DNA of 64,000 nucleotides, taken from assembly GCA_039591075.1 (NCBI GenBank), contig JBDHEI010000027.1:1-64000 (forward strand), given 5' to 3'. The stretch comes from JAOTVV01 sp039591075. Its GTDB lineage: Bacteria; Gemmatimonadota; Gemmatimonadetes; Gemmatimonadales; GWC2-71-9. Positions 41,261 to 51,800 of this stretch are shown piece by piece. Under the pieces are notes generated by a model. The model saw only the letters and a list, made by a program, of their open reading frames with translations. It did not search any database and was not told where the DNA came from. Positions within the stretch are counted from its first letter, which is position 1; the number at the start of each line of letters is the position of its first letter. The position numbers were made by a program, and so were the translations under genes.

Positions 41261-43177
41261 TCAGGCTCCCTTGGGCATGTGTGCCCGGATCGCCTCGTGG
41301 ATCTGGCCCGGGCGCAGCGGATGGCCGGGCACCCGGGTCCAGCAGTCCACATCCACCAGTGTCGTAGCGCGCAGCAGCCAGGCAAGCTGGCCGCGACGGC
41401 GGTTCTCATCGGTGATGTAGGGCGCGTTCGGGTCGTCGGAGTAGTTGACCTCCACGGTCATCACTCTCGTGAACCGGCTGAAGATCTCCTGGAGCCCCGG
41501 ATCGAGCGGGGAGAGGAATCGGAGGTGGAGCGACGAGACGGCGAGCCCTTCCTCACATGCTCGGTCCACCGCTTCCTCGATGGCGCCCAGCGTGCTGCCC
41601 CACCCGACCACCAAGAGGTCGCCGCGGTCGGCTCCGTACACTTTTGGCGGTTTCAGTGACTGCTGGAACACGGCCATCTTGCGCGCCCGCATCTCACAGC
41701 CGCGCTCGTGCACGTCGGGGCTGTAGGCGATCTCGCTGTCTTCGTCGTGTGACAGGCCCGTCGCGCGGAACATCCCGTTCTGCCGACCCGGAATGATGCG
41801 GGCCGACAAACCGGTCTTGGGATCCCAGTCATACGGCTTCCGGCCGTCCGGCACCGGGCTCAGGTCGAGCGGTGCCGCGATCCAGTCTCGGGTCACGTTG
41901 GGCCGCGGGAATGGCTGAACACCTGTGGCCAGGTTCGCGTCCGACAGGACCATCACCACGCAGCGGAACGCCTCGGCGATGCGGCGGGCCGTGATCATGC
42001 AGAGGAAGCACTCCTCCATGGTCGCCGGCGCCATCACTACCTTGGGTGCGTCGCCCGGCTGGCCCCAGATGGCCGCGAGCAGGTCCGACTGCTCGATCTT
42101 GGTGGGGAGGCCAGTGCTCGGTCCGCCGCGCTGCACGTCCACCAGCACGAGCGGTGTCTCGGTCATGACGGCGAGCCCGATGAACTCGGTCTTGAGCGCC
42201 AGACCCGGCCCGGACGTGATGGTGAATGCAACCTTGCCAGCGAACGATGAGCCAATCGCGACGCCCACGGCGGCGATCTCGTCTTCGGCCTGGTGCACGA
42301 TGCCACCATAGTTCTCGAAGATCTCGCTCAGATGGTGCGACGCCGACGTGGCCGGGGTGATGGGGTACATGGCGCACAACTCCATGCCCGACGCCACCGC
42401 GCCCATGGCGATCGCCTGGTTCCCGTTCATCACCACCATGGGCACCGGCGGCGGCTCGATCGGCACGTCGACCTTGAAGTCGAGGTTCGCCTCGGCCCAC
42501 GCATGCCCGAGGTCGAGCAGGGCCAGGTTGGCGTCGATCACCGCTTGGGACTTCTTCCGGAACTCGAACTCGATCTGCTCCCGAAGGAGATCCAGGTTGC
42601 GTGAGTAGATGTTCGCCAGCATCCCGAGGACGAACATGTTCTTCCCCTTGCGGGGATTGTCGACCACCGTGAGGCACTGCTCTTCCATCGGCACCTTGAT
42701 GAAGCGGTAGCGTTTGCCGCTCATCTCCTCCATGGCCGCCGCCCACTCCTTACGGATATCCTCGTCATCGTGGGCTTCCCACATGCTCTCAATGAGCACG
42801 GCGCAGTCGTCGTTGAGCGCGTTCGCCCGGTGGCGGTGGAGCAGCGCCTGCTCGTTGAACGCCACCACCAGGTGGGCGGCATCGCCCCAGTTCGTCACCG
42901 GCTTGGTGCCGATGCGTACCCGGTTGCCGCTGGCGCTCGGTGGGGTGCGGGGCGGGGGCTGGATCTCAGCCGGGATGATCTCCACGGTCCAGATGCCGTT
43001 CCCCATCTTGGCCGACACGCGGCCAAAGGTCTGCGCACACTTCTGCGCGCCCTCGCCGGGGTCGGAGACGACCTCGACGGTGTGCTCGGCGACCTTGATG
43101 ATGCTCTTGTTCTGGGGGGACGGCTTCTTGGCCTTCTTCTTTTTCGCGGCGGGTGCCGCGGCGGATGAACTGGCCAT
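41261..43177 (-). CDS. korA: 2-oxoacid:ferredoxin oxidoreductase, fused gamma-alpha subunit
   Basis: 638 residues from ATG 43177. An Ala/Lys-rich tail (about 1-25) precedes the gamma domain (about 30-230, with FGRVSAKMGNGIWTVEIIPAE) and the alpha pyrimidine-binding domain with AMYPITPATSASHHLSE, ITSGPGLALKTEFIGLA and VQRGGPSTGLPTKIEQSD, typical of KorA. The C-terminal transketolase-like domain starts near DLLVVGWGS. First gene of the twelve-gene redox operon. Confidence 0.93.
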   Translation of the reverse strand: MASSSAAAPAAKKKKAKKPSPQNKSIIKVAEHTVEVVSDPGEGAQKCAQTFGRVSAKMGNGIWTVEIIPAEIQPPPRTPPSASGNRVRIGTKPVTNWGDAAHLVVAFNEQALLHRHRANALNDDCAVLIESMWEAHDDEDIRKEWAAAMEEMSGKRYRFIKVPMEEQCLTVVDNPRKGKNMFVLGMLANIYSRNLDLLREQIEFEFRKKSQAVIDANLALLDLGHAWAEANLDFKVDVPIEPPPVPMVVMNGNQAIAMGAVASGMELCAMYPITPATSASHHLSEIFENYGGIVHQAEDEIAAVGVAIGSSFAGKVAFTITSGPGLALKTEFIGLAVMTETPLVLVDVQRGGPSTGLPTKIEQSDLLAAIWGQPGDAPKVVMAPATMEECFLCMITARRIAEAFRCVVMVLSDANLATGVQPFPRPNVTRDWIAAPLDLSPVPDGRKPYDWDPKTGLSARIIPGRQNGMFRATGLSHDEDSEIAYSPDVHERGCEMRARKMAVFQQSLKPPKVYGADRGDLLVVGWGSTLGAIEEAVDRACEEGLAVSSLHLRFLSPLDPGLQEIFSRFTRVMTVEVNYSDDPNAPYITDENRRRGQLAWLLRATTLVDVDCWTRVPGHPLRPGQIHEAIRAHMPKGA

Positions 43178-43560
43178 CACACCCTCGCTCGAACTCGTGG
43201 TCGTGTGGAGGTCGAGGAGTCCGGGCGGAGCTCGGCTCGGCACCGAGAGGCAAACCACCACCTCGGCGGAGAGCCGACCAACAGCTCCTCCACCCCTCCC
43301 GACCGTCTATGCGGTAGGTGGTCCGACTGGGGGGCGCGGCGCCGTGGCGCGCGCGCACGTGATCCTGTCGATCAGAATCCCACTCACCGCTGCTCAAGCA
43401 ACAAGTCTAATCAAAACGGGCCAGCCGAGGGGAAAACCGGGATGAAGATGTCTTTACAAGACCTTGTGCCACTTGGGGTTTGGGGATGTTCGCCCCCAAG
43501 GTCCGCCCGCCAGGAGCTCTCGCTCAGGGACGGATCAATGACCAGCGCATCGGTTGTCGA
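43178..43560. other. Non-coding region upstream of korA
   Basis: 383 bp between korA start and tRNA-Ser, no convincing coding frame. It should contain the promoter of the korA operon; no consensus -35/-10 pair is clear. Open frames crossing into the tRNA on the + strand are artefacts. Confidence 0.6.
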
Positions 43561-43648
43561 CGGACAGGGTGGGATTCGAACCCACGGAACCCTTGCGAGG
43601 TTCACACGCTCTCCAGGCGTGTGCCTTCAGCCGCTCGGCCACCTGTCC
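43561..43648 (-). tRNA. tRNA-Ser (anticodon GGA)
   Basis: On the - strand the sequence folds as a class II tRNA: acceptor GGACAGG (43642-43648) with CCTGTCC (43562-43568), discriminator G at 43561, anticodon loop CTGGAGA giving anticodon GGA, a long variable arm as expected for serine, and the T-arm sequence GGTTCGAATCC. CCA is not encoded. It reads UCC/UCU codons. The 3' end faces the redox operon, the 5' end faces a recombinase remnant. Confidence 0.96.
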
Positions 43649-43763
43649 TTGCGAAGCTAAACGGAAGAAGTAAAGCAAGTTACGGCAAGGCGGTCAACCC
43701 TGGCGATCCGCACTGGTGTCGATTTGAATCGAGCCAAATCCACACCGCGTGTTCGCCGAAGGT

Positions 43764-43952
43764 TCGACGCTGCACGAGCGGATCGTGCGTTCGGTCCTCG
43801 TCCGCTTGCTGATAGCACGCCAGCCGGGTCGTGAAATCCTTCCACCTCCGATGCAGACCGTGCCGACATGCTCGTTTGGGAGGCGTGATCCCGGCGCGGC
43901 GGGCGGCCTTCACCAACCACCTATCCGACGTTCCCTTCGGACTCGGCCGCAC
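43764..43952 (-). pseudogene. Tyrosine recombinase (integrase) C-terminal remnant
   Basis: A 63-codon frame reads like the end of a tyrosine recombinase: SDRWLVKAARRAGITPPK, then HGLHRRWKDFTT, then RLACYQQADED. In recombinases I know from related genomes, the stretch after the HxxRR-type motif continues about 20-25 residues before GGW and the CYQQ-type Tyr site. Here that part is missing, so an internal deletion is inferred, as well as loss of the N-terminal part. The catalytic Tyr appears retained, but the fragment cannot be active. It sits 115 bp from tRNA-Ser. Confidence 0.6.
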
Positions 43953-44153
43953 CTGCGCCGTGCGAGCAAACGGCGTGACTGGGGCGGGCGCCCGGCTCTG
44001 CCAACGAAGCGCCGGGGGCGCGCTGGACTTGCGTATGGTAGATTGTTAATATGATTGTGGCTAACCTAGTTAGGGGTTACTTGATTGCGGCAACCCTGCT
44101 ACTAGTTATGGACTAGGGGCGACAACCGACTTCCTACCCGCAGGAGCACACCC
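43953..44153 (+). promoter_or_regulatory. AT-richer susC leader with short palindromes
   Basis: 44025-44120 is clearly AT-richer than the rest of the window. It has two short palindromes, CTAAC-cta-GTTAG (44061-44073) and CTAGT-tatgg-ACTAG (44102-44116). AGGAG at 44142-44146 is a good ribosome binding site for susC ATG 44154. Promoter elements likely lie in the AT-rich part but no clean -35/-10 pair is named. Confidence 0.45.
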
Positions 44154-47143
44154 ATGGCGATGAGTCGTAAGGTCCTTTCCGTATTCCTCGTCAGCCTGTT
44201 GTCGGCGGGCCCGCTCGCCGCGCAGACCCAGACGGGCAACATCTCCGGACGGGTGGCGGACGCCACGACCGCGGATGTCGTGGTTGGTGCCAGCGTCCTA
44301 CTCGAGGGAACGCGGCGCGCGACGAACACGGGATCCGACGGTACGTTCCTGCTGACCGACGTGCCCGCGGGAACGCACTTCGTGACCGCGCGTCTCATCG
44401 GGTATGGCCCCCAGACGCAGGAAGTCACGGTCAGGGCCGGACAAACCACCACGGTGGAGTTCGTGCTGCCGCGTCAGGCCGTGGTGATGGACGAGATCGT
44501 GGTGACCGGCTACGGTTCCCAGCGCCGCGCGGCCATCACCGGATCGGTCGCGACGGTCAACGCGGACCAGGCCAACGTCGGAGTGACCACCAACGCCGAC
44601 GATCTGATCAAAGGCCGGGTGGCCGGGGTGAACATCACGCAGAACAGCGGTGAACCTGGAGCGGCGGTTCAAATCCGGATCCGCGGTGGCACCTCGATCA
44701 ACGCCAGCAACGACCCGCTGTACGTGATCGACGGGGTCGCCATCCAGAACCTGTCGACTGAGGCGGGCGGGATCGGCATTGGTGGTGACCCCCCGCTGGA
44801 CCGCAACCCGTTGAACCTCCTCAATCCCAGCGATATCCAATCCATCACCGTGCTCAAAGACGCCGCGGCGGCCGCCATCTACGGCGCCCGAGGCGCGAAC
44901 GGTGTGATTCTGATCGAGACGAAGCAGGGCCAGCGGGACAGGACGACCTTCGAATACGACGGCTATGTCTCCGTGGCGAACCGGGCCAACTCTCTGGATG
45001 TGCTGAACGGGGACCAGTACCGGCAGTTCGTGGAGCAACAGGTTTCGCTTGGCAATCTCTCGGCCGAGCGCCTCGCGGCACTCGGGTCGGCAAACAACGA
45101 CTGGCAGAAGGCGGTTACCCGCACTGCCGTTTCGCACAACCACAACCTGGTCTTCTCCGGCGGGACGGAGGCCACGCAGTATCGTGCGTCCCTCAACTAC
45201 ATGAACCAAAAGGGGGTGGCGATCAGCGACGGTCTGGAGCGCTTTCAGGCCCGGCTCAACGGCACGCACTACGCGTGGGACGACCGGTTGCAGCTGCGTG
45301 TTAATCTGACCGCCTCCCACGTCGAAAACGACTATCTGCCAGCCCAGGAGGCCAGCAGAAGTTTTACGAAATCGGAGCCGGAGTGCAATCGGTGCGGAAC
45401 CCGGTGGCGCTGGCGGAGCAACTCCAAGATTTTGCCAGCTCGGACCGAACCCTCGGCAACGTCAGGGCCCAGCTCGATATCGTGCCGGATCTCCTGAGTG
45501 GCCAGTTGACGGTAGGCGTAGACCGGAGTGAGAGCACGCGGCGGATCTACTACCCCGGCATCAGTCCCGCCGGCGCCCAGTGGAACGGGCGTGCCGCTCA
45601 ACGGAGTCGCGATCTCACGGCTGTGACGGTACAGGGCCTCCTCACGCTGACTCAGAATTTCGCCGACGCGCACGACGTCGAAGTCGTCGGCGGTTACGAA
45701 TTCAATGACTTCAGCACCGACGACTTCGGGGCGGAGTCCCGCGACTTCCTCACCGACGCGTTCAGTTTCGACAATCTGGCCGGCGGTGCGCAGGTCGAGA
45801 CCCCGTTTTCCTTCAGGACGGATAGGCGGCTCATCGGGTTCTTCAGCCGGGCCACCTACGGTTTCAAGGACCGTTACTTCTTGACCGGCGTGCTCCGCTA
45901 CGACGGATCGTCCGTGTTCGGAGCCGACAACAAGTGGGGGGTGTTCCCCGCCGTGTCGGGCTCGTGGCGGCTGAGCGAAGAGGGCTTCCTGCAGAACGGG
46001 CCCTTCTCCGAGCTACGCCTCCGCGCGGGCTACGGTGTGCAGGGCATCGAGGCCGTGCCTGCCTACGCATCCCTGCTGACGCTGGAGCCAAGCGACGGCA
46101 ACAGCTACCCCTTCGGAGACAACAAGACGGTCGGGGTGGCGGGGACCCAGAATCCGAATCCGGATCTCAAGTGGGAAAGAACGTCGCAGTTCAACGTGGG
46201 CATCGACTACGGGTTCTCGGACAACCGGTTCTCGGGCAGTTTCGAATACTACGTCAAGAACACGTCGGACCTGTTGCTGAGGGTTTCCGTACCGCAGCCC
46301 GCGATCGTGCCGGACCAGCTGCAGAACATCGGGAAGGTCAGGAACCGGGGTATCGAGGCCACCCTGGATGCGTTGCTGATCAATAGTTCCAACATGACCT
46401 GGGACGCCGGGCTCGTGTTCGCGGCGGAGAAGAACGAAGTGCAGGATTTGGGCGACCAGAGTTTCATCGTCACGGGGCGCGTGAGCGGACAGGGGCAGTC
46501 CGACCAGTTCGCCCAGCGCATCATCCCGGGCTTCCCGCTGGGTACGTTTTTCGGGCGGGACTTCGTGCGTGTCGACGAGCAAGGGGTGGAGGTGTTCAAC
46601 GACTACGACGCGGACGGCAACCTTATCGGGGAGACCACGTCGCCGGGCGCGGATGACTTTGTCGCCATCGGCGATGCCAATCCGGACTTCGCCCTCGGTA
46701 TTCGCAGCCAGATGACGTGGGGCCGGTTCGACGCGAGCTTCCTCGCTCGGGCCAAAATGGGGTTCGACGTGTTCAACAACACCGCACTCGTCTACTCGAC
46801 GAAGAGCAACGCCCTGCAGGGCAAGAACTTCCTGGCTTCGGCGTTGGACGACCCGACTGGGATCACCCAGCCGGCGATCTACTCATCCCGCTGGATCGAA
46901 GACGGTTCGTTCCTGCGGCTCGAGAACATTACGGTGGGATACAGCTTCAACCTGCCGGCGTTTTTCGGAACCGCCCGCAGCGGCCGGTTCTACGTGTCGG
47001 CCGACAACTTGTTGCTCATCACGGGCTATTCCGGGTACGATCCTGAAGCCCACACGGATAATGGTCTGGCGGCACGCGGGACCGACTATCTCAGCTATCC
47101 GCGCGCGCGCTCGTTCACGACCGGCGTTCGGTTCTCGTTCTGA
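44154..47143 (+). pseudogene. SusC/RagA TonB-linked outer-membrane protein, broken by a frameshift
   Basis: Outer-membrane channel of a SusCD nutrient-uptake pair. The first frame (44154-45497) holds signal peptide (ends LAAQT), a carboxypeptidase-like N-domain, the TonB box region DEIVVTGYG and plug with RIRGGTSINASNDPLYVIDG and GARGANGVILIETK. It then reads homologously until DYLPAQEA (about 45355) and turns into nonsense. A second frame carries on from FYEIGAGVQSVRNPVALAEQ (about 45362) to the barrel end RSFTTGVRFSF at 47143. Between the two, relatives usually have a few dozen residues, so both a shift and a short deletion are suspected. It may be a true pseudogene, or an assembly error. 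Confidence 0.85.
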
Positions 47144-47199
47144 TGCGAGTCGACGAGACACAGAGACTACATGACGACCTCACAAGGGTTAAGACACTT

Positions 47200-48750
47200 A
47201 TGAATACACGTCGTAAACTCATCAATCGGGTGATTCTCGCCCCGGCCGTGGCATTCCTACTCGTCGCAGGCTGCACGGATCTGAGTGAATCGCCCACGAG
47301 CGTGATCACGCCGGACAACTTCAACCAGACCGAGCAGGAAGTGCTCGGTAGTCTGGCGTCCGTGTACGCGGTGCTGCGCAATACGACCAACTCTTACTTC
47401 GACGTGAGCACGATCAGCTCGGACGAGCTGATCGCGCCCACGCGCGGCAGCGACTGGTTCGACAACGGGAAGTGGCTCGAGCTTCACCGCCACACCTGGA
47501 CGGCGATCAGCCCGCTCGGGCTCCAAGATGTCAACAACATCTGGAACGATATGTTTAGCGGCGTCACGCGGGCCAACGTCTTACTCGAGGCGCTCAAGAG
47601 TGTCACCGTAGCAGATCAGGCGGCCGTCGAAGCCGAGGTCCGGACGCTCCGGGCCTTCTATTACTACATACTGCAGGACATGTTCGGCGGTGTGCCGATC
47701 GTCACGACCATCGAGCTCGCGGCGCGGGCGAGAAACACGCGCGCCGAGGTGTTCCAGTTCATTAGCGACGAGCTGAATGCGGCCCGGGTGGACCTGCCGG
47801 ACAACTGGCCGGCGGCCCAGCACGGGCGCATTACGAAAGGCGCGGCCGATGCCATCCTGGCCAGTTTGTATCTGAACGCCGCGGTGTTCACGACAGACGC
47901 GCCCGGTGCGACCGCCTACAACTCGTGCACCACCGTGCAGGTGGGGGGGGAGACCGCCTGCGCCGCCGCCATCGCAGCCGCGGACCGCATCCTGAACTCC
48001 GGTGTTTACAACCTGGCTACCGAGGGCAGCTGGCGTGACAACTTCGGACCCGACAACGCTTCGTCGCCGGAGAACATCCTGGTCGTCAAGTTCACGAACC
48101 AGTCAGGCTTGGGACTCAACTTCCTGATGCGGGTGCTGCACTACAACATGTACACCCCCAGCCCCTGGAACGGCTTCGCGGCCTTGGCAGAGACGTACAA
48201 CGCCTTCGATGCGGACGACCAGCGCCGGGAGATCTTCCTCGCAGGACCGCAGGTCCATCTCGACACCGGCGACCCGGTCTTTGAACGGGGCGGCGCGCCA
48301 CTGGTCTTCACGGTGGACATCCAGGACCCGACCCAGGCCACGGAAGCTGAGGGCGCCCGTATCATCAAGTGGCCTCCGGATCCGGACCGCGTTGCCCAGG
48401 AGTCCGGCAACGACTTCGCCTTCTTCCGCCTTGCGGAGATCTATCTGATCAAGGCCGAGGCGGAGTTCGAGCTTGGGACGGGCGATCCCCTGGGCACCTT
48501 GAATATGCTCCGCGCCCGGGTCTTCGAGCCGGACGAGCCGCTGGCCGCCGTGGACCGTGACGCGATTCTACAGGAGCGACTGTTCGAGCTCACCAACGAA
48601 GCCAAGCGGCGACTGGATCTGATCCGGCATGGGAAGTTCACGGATCCGTGGTCGTTCAAGACGCAGGGAGCACCCCATCTGGTCCTGATGCCGATTCCGC
48701 AGCCGCAGTTGGACGCCAACCCGGACCTCACGCAAAACCCCGGGTACTGA
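47200..48750 (+). CDS. SusD/RagB-family nutrient-binding lipoprotein
   Basis: Surface lipoprotein that caps SusC and binds the nutrient. 516 residues from ATG 47200: signal ending LLVAGC, then SusD-like helices: ESPTSVITPDNFNQTEQEVLGS at the N-terminus, EVRTLRAFYYYILQDMFGGVPI (TPR part), and the C-terminal ERLFELTNEAKRRLDLIRHGKF with DANPDLTQNPGY, the classic SusD ending. A frame extends 19 codons upstream but without signal features. It lies 56 bp after susC. Intact, unlike its partner. Confidence 0.94.
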   Translation: MNTRRKLINRVILAPAVAFLLVAGCTDLSESPTSVITPDNFNQTEQEVLGSLASVYAVLRNTTNSYFDVSTISSDELIAPTRGSDWFDNGKWLELHRHTWTAISPLGLQDVNNIWNDMFSGVTRANVLLEALKSVTVADQAAVEAEVRTLRAFYYYILQDMFGGVPIVTTIELAARARNTRAEVFQFISDELNAARVDLPDNWPAAQHGRITKGAADAILASLYLNAAVFTTDAPGATAYNSCTTVQVGGETACAAAIAAADRILNSGVYNLATEGSWRDNFGPDNASSPENILVVKFTNQSGLGLNFLMRVLHYNMYTPSPWNGFAALAETYNAFDADDQRREIFLAGPQVHLDTGDPVFERGGAPLVFTVDIQDPTQATEAEGARIIKWPPDPDRVAQESGNDFAFFRLAEIYLIKAEAEFELGTGDPLGTLNMLRARVFEPDEPLAAVDRDAILQERLFELTNEAKRRLDLIRHGKFTDPWSFKTQGAPHLVLMPIPQPQLDANPDLTQNPGY

Positions 48751-48778
48751 TTGGGGGACGTCTTTGCCTGACGGTTGC

Positions 48779-48817
48779 CGCCATAGCCTGGTCTCGCATC
48801 GAGGCCAGGCTATGGCG
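48779..48817 (+). other. Strong hairpin between susD and the propeller lipoprotein gene
   Basis: A perfect 13-bp stem (48779-48791 with 48805-48817), extended inside by CTCG/CGAG, in the 120-bp gap after susD. No U-run follows, so it is more likely an mRNA-stability element or attenuator than a simple terminator. Confidence 0.7.
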
Positions 48818-48870
48818 CAATAGGCCGCTTCCGTGCGTCACACACCTCTCGGTGATTTCGACCCAACGAC

Positions 48871-51800
48871 ATGAACATGGTATCAAGCTGCAGGCTCCGG
48901 TTCCTGCTTGCTGCGTCGTGCCTCCTCGCCGGCTGCTCCGGCGCAGACAGGTCTGCTGCGGAAACGCGGCTGCGTGAGCCACCCGCGGCCGGTGACCAGC
49001 TCTTCAGCAGGCTTCCGTCCAGCTATACCGGCGTCCGCTTCGAGAACCGCCTCGCCGATACTCGCGAGCTGAACGTCTTCACCTATCGCAACTACTACAA
49101 CGGCGGCGGGGTGGCGCTGGGCGACCTCTCCGGTGACGGGCTGCCGGAGCTCCTATTCACGTCGAATCTGGGCGAAAACCGGCTGTACCTGAACGAGGGT
49201 GAGTTCCGCTTTCGGGACGTGACCGAGGTGGCCGGTGTGGCCGGCAAGGGGTCATGGGCGACGGGGGTCACCTTCGCCGACGTCAACGGTGACGGACTCC
49301 TCGACATCTACGTCTGCTACGCCGGCAACGTGGCAGGCGAGCGCCGCGCCAACGAGCTCTACATCCATCAGGGCCTCAACGCAGACGGGGTGCCCACCTT
49401 CGCCGAAATGGCGGCTGCGTACCGTATCGCGGAGGAGGGCTACTCGACGCACGCCGTGTTCTTCGACTACGATCGTGATGGATACCTGGACCTGTATGTG
49501 GTCAACAACTCGCCCCGGCCTGTCTCGAGCTTCGGTCTCAGAAACATCCGCCACGTGCGCGATGCGCTCGGCGGCGACAAACTCTACCACAACGTGGGCG
49601 GACGCTTTCTCGACGTGAGCGAGCGGGCCGGGATCTTCGGGAGCGAGATCGCCTTCGGTCTGGGTGTCGCCGTTGGCGACGTGAACCGCGACGGCTGGCC
49701 GGACATCTACGTCTCCAACGACTTCTTCGAGCGGGACTATCTCTACATCAACAACGGAGATGGAACTTTCGCCGAGCTGCTCGACCGGCAGATGCCCTCC
49801 ATCAGCCTTTCTTCTATGGGACTGGACATCGCCGACATCGACAACGATGGGTGGCTGGACATCTACGTGATCGACATGCTGCCGGAGGACGACTACCGGC
49901 TCAAGACGACGTCCACGTTCGAGGACTGGAACAGCTACCAATCCAAGCTGAAGAACGACTATCACCACCAGTTCATGCGCAACATGCTCCAACTGAACAA
50001 CCGCAACGGGACGTTCAGCGAGATCGGGCAGCTCGCCGGCGTGGCGCGCACTGACTGGAGCTGGAGCGCACTCATTGCGGATTTCGATCAGGACGGTTAC
50101 AAGGACATCCATGTCACGAACGGCATCCTCGCGGATGTGACCTCGCAGGACTACGTCTCCTTCCTGGCCGACCCGCGGACGATGAGGGCAGCCGTCAAGG
50201 GCGAGCGGGTCGACTTTATGAAACTCATCGAGGCGATGAGCTCGACGATGCTGCCAGACTATGCATTCCGGAACGCTGGGAACCTGACCTTCCGGAACTC
50301 AGGCGCAGCCTGGGGCCTGAACGCGCCGGGCTTTTCCAGTGGCGCGGCTTACGGTGATCTGAACAGCGACGGCGCGCTCGATCTGGTCGTCAATAATGTC
50401 AATCAGGAAGCCTCCGTCTATCGGAACAACGCCCGAACACTCTTGGACAACCATTATCTGCAGGTCGTGCTCGAAGGAGAGGGCCCCAACCGCTTCGGCA
50501 TCGGGGCCAAGGTGACGCTCCGGAGCGCGGAGCGTTTGTTCTTTCAGGAGATGATGCCGTCACGCGGATTCCAGTCGAGTGTCGACGACGTCCTGACCTT
50601 CGGGATCGGTCAGATCCAGACGGTCGATTCGGTGCTGGTCGAGTGGCCGGACGGGCGGGTCAATGTGCTGACCGACGTCACGGCGAACCAGCGTATCAAG
50701 GTACGGCAGGCCGAGTCTGCAGCAGCGACGCCCGTCACGCCGGAGTCGGCCCCGCTGTTGTTCGCCGACATCACGGAAAGCATCGCGCTCGAGTTCGTGC
50801 ACCGGGAGAACGCGTTCGTCGATTTCGACCGGGAGCGTCTGATGCCAAAGATGCTCTCCACCGAGGGGCCCTTCCTGGCCGTGTCGGATGTCAACGGGGA
50901 CGGCCTCGACGACGCGTTCATTGGCGGCGCCAAGGATCAGCTGGGTCAGCTCCTCATCCAGCAGCGCGTGGGCGGGTTCGTCCGGAGCAACGAGGGACTG
51001 TTCGAGCAGGACCGGGTGTCGGAAGATCTGGGAGCGGTGTTCTTCGATGCGACCGGAGACGGTCACCCGGATCTCTACGTGGTCAGCGGCGGCAGCGAGT
51101 TCTCGGACATGGCGCCCGCCATCCAGGACCGGCTGTACCTGAACGATGGTGGGGGGACCTTCCGGAAGGCAGACGGCCACCTGCCACCCATGAACATCAG
51201 CGGATCGCGTGCGGCGCCAGCCGATTTTGATGGCGATGGTGACATCGATCTCTTTGTCGGCGGGCGTGTCGTTCCCTGGCGGTACGGCATCGATCCCAGA
51301 AGCGTGCTGCTCGAGAACGATGGCCGGGGCCGCTTCCGCGATGTCACGCAGCAGGCGGCGCCCGATCTGGCGCGTATCGGCATGGTCACCGATGCCCTGT
51401 GGAACGATGTGGACGGCGACGGTCGACTGGATCTGGTAGTGGTCGGCGAGTGGATGCCGATCGAGATCTTCCGCAATACGGGGTCCGGGACGCTCGAACC
51501 GATGGCCCCACGTGGGCTCGAGCGGAGCCACGGATGGTGGAATCGGATCGTCGCTGGCGACTTTACCGGAGACGGCCGCACCGATTTCGTCGTCGGCAAC
51601 CTGGGGCTCAACACGCGTCTCCGAGCTTCCGAGGACGAGCCGGTTACCATGTATGTCAAGGATTTCGATCGCAACGGGTTCGTCGAGCAGATCGTGTCCT
51701 CGTATAACAACGGAGTCAGCTATCCCCTAGCGCTGCGCGACGATCTCGTCAGAGTCCTTCCGGTCTTCGAGGCGCGCTACCCTACATACGAATCGTATGC

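Noticed and set aside
43205..43660. Open + strand frame crossing tRNA-Ser, with peptide-like text such as GGIRTHGTLARF
   Set aside because: It is the translated antisense of the tRNA gene; such peptides recur in many genomes as artefacts.
43178..44153. att repeat of the tRNA-Ser 3' end marking an island boundary
   Set aside because: No second copy of the tRNA 3' segment was seen in the window; the island idea rests on the recombinase remnant only.
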